Source: Treponema sp.
GTDB lineage: Bacteria; Spirochaetota; Spirochaetia; Treponematales; Treponemataceae
NCBI GenBank assembly: GCA_017390125.1
Contig: JAFPCT010000170.1
Location: 1-21,357, forward strand
Direction of reading: 5' to 3'
DNA length: 21,357 nt
Below are positions 21,318 to 21,357 of the stretch, piece after piece. The translations under genes were made by a program, and so were the position numbers. The notes under the pieces are model-generated. The model ran no database searches, was not told where the DNA came from, and worked only from the letters and a program-made list of their open reading frames with translations. How positions within the stretch are numbered: position 1 is the stretch's first letter; every line of letters starts with the position of its first letter.

Positions 21318-21357
21318 AAGCACCTTCCGTTATGGGGATTATTCCACATTTAACTGC

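Noticed and set aside
1..21357. CRISPR array, insertion sequence, prophage, tRNA or rRNA
   Set aside because: I found no regularly spaced repeats, transposase or phage motifs, or tRNA-like cloverleaf sequence on either strand by reading; a tool search could still find a small RNA.

Overview
The window looks like chromosomal DNA of a spirochaete, most likely Treponema or a close relative (inference, about 0.65). The reasons are relaxed lipoprotein signals with Phe at -3, a large dCache chemoreceptor, a stand-alone PTS enzyme I, a membrane-associated long-chain acyl-CoA ligase, and E. coli-like -10/-35 promoters in moderately AT-rich intergenic gaps. Coding density is high. No gap without a gene exceeds 300 bases (largest about 190). 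I saw no rRNA, tRNA, CRISPR array, insertion sequence or phage gene.

Left part, all on the minus strand, read right to left. A chemoreceptor (11679-9598) is followed 15 bases later by an orphan solute-binding lipoprotein (9582-8359). Next is a three-gene ABC importer of the TrpXYZ type: binding lipoprotein 8258-7263, permease 7248-6292 and ATPase 6295-5498. It has its own promoter with a palindrome around the -10 box. Then comes a four-gene envelope operon with its own promoter: an LpoB-family protein (5405-4797), an LPP20-domain protein (4784-3738), a probable diverged LPP20-like paralogue (3710-2922) and a COG3014-type lipoprotein (2894-1449). Last is an ArsB/NhaD-type ion permease that starts at 1359 and runs off the left edge.

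Middle, plus strand. ptsI (11822-13543) is transcribed divergently from the chemoreceptor, from a strong promoter so close to its ATG that the mRNA should be nearly leaderless. It is followed by der (13590-15158), an abutting small MerR-type regulator (15159-15479) and an Rsm22-type methyltransferase-like protein (15491-16870). der and rsm22 both point to ribosome assembly.

Right part. A long-chain acyl-CoA ligase (18817-16901, minus) converges on rsm22. Divergently from it, a 134-residue protein of unknown function (19005-19409) and a PflX-type radical SAM protein (19418-20461) form a plus-strand pair. An AraC-family regulator (21317-20451, minus) overlaps the end of the radical SAM gene tail to tail.

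The best candidates for unusual biology are the LpoB/LPP20/LPP20-like/COG3014 envelope cassette, the chemoreceptor paired with a permease-less binding protein, the leaderless-type start of ptsI, the palindrome over the importer promoter, and the bacterial Rsm22 protein with a four-cysteine pattern next to der.
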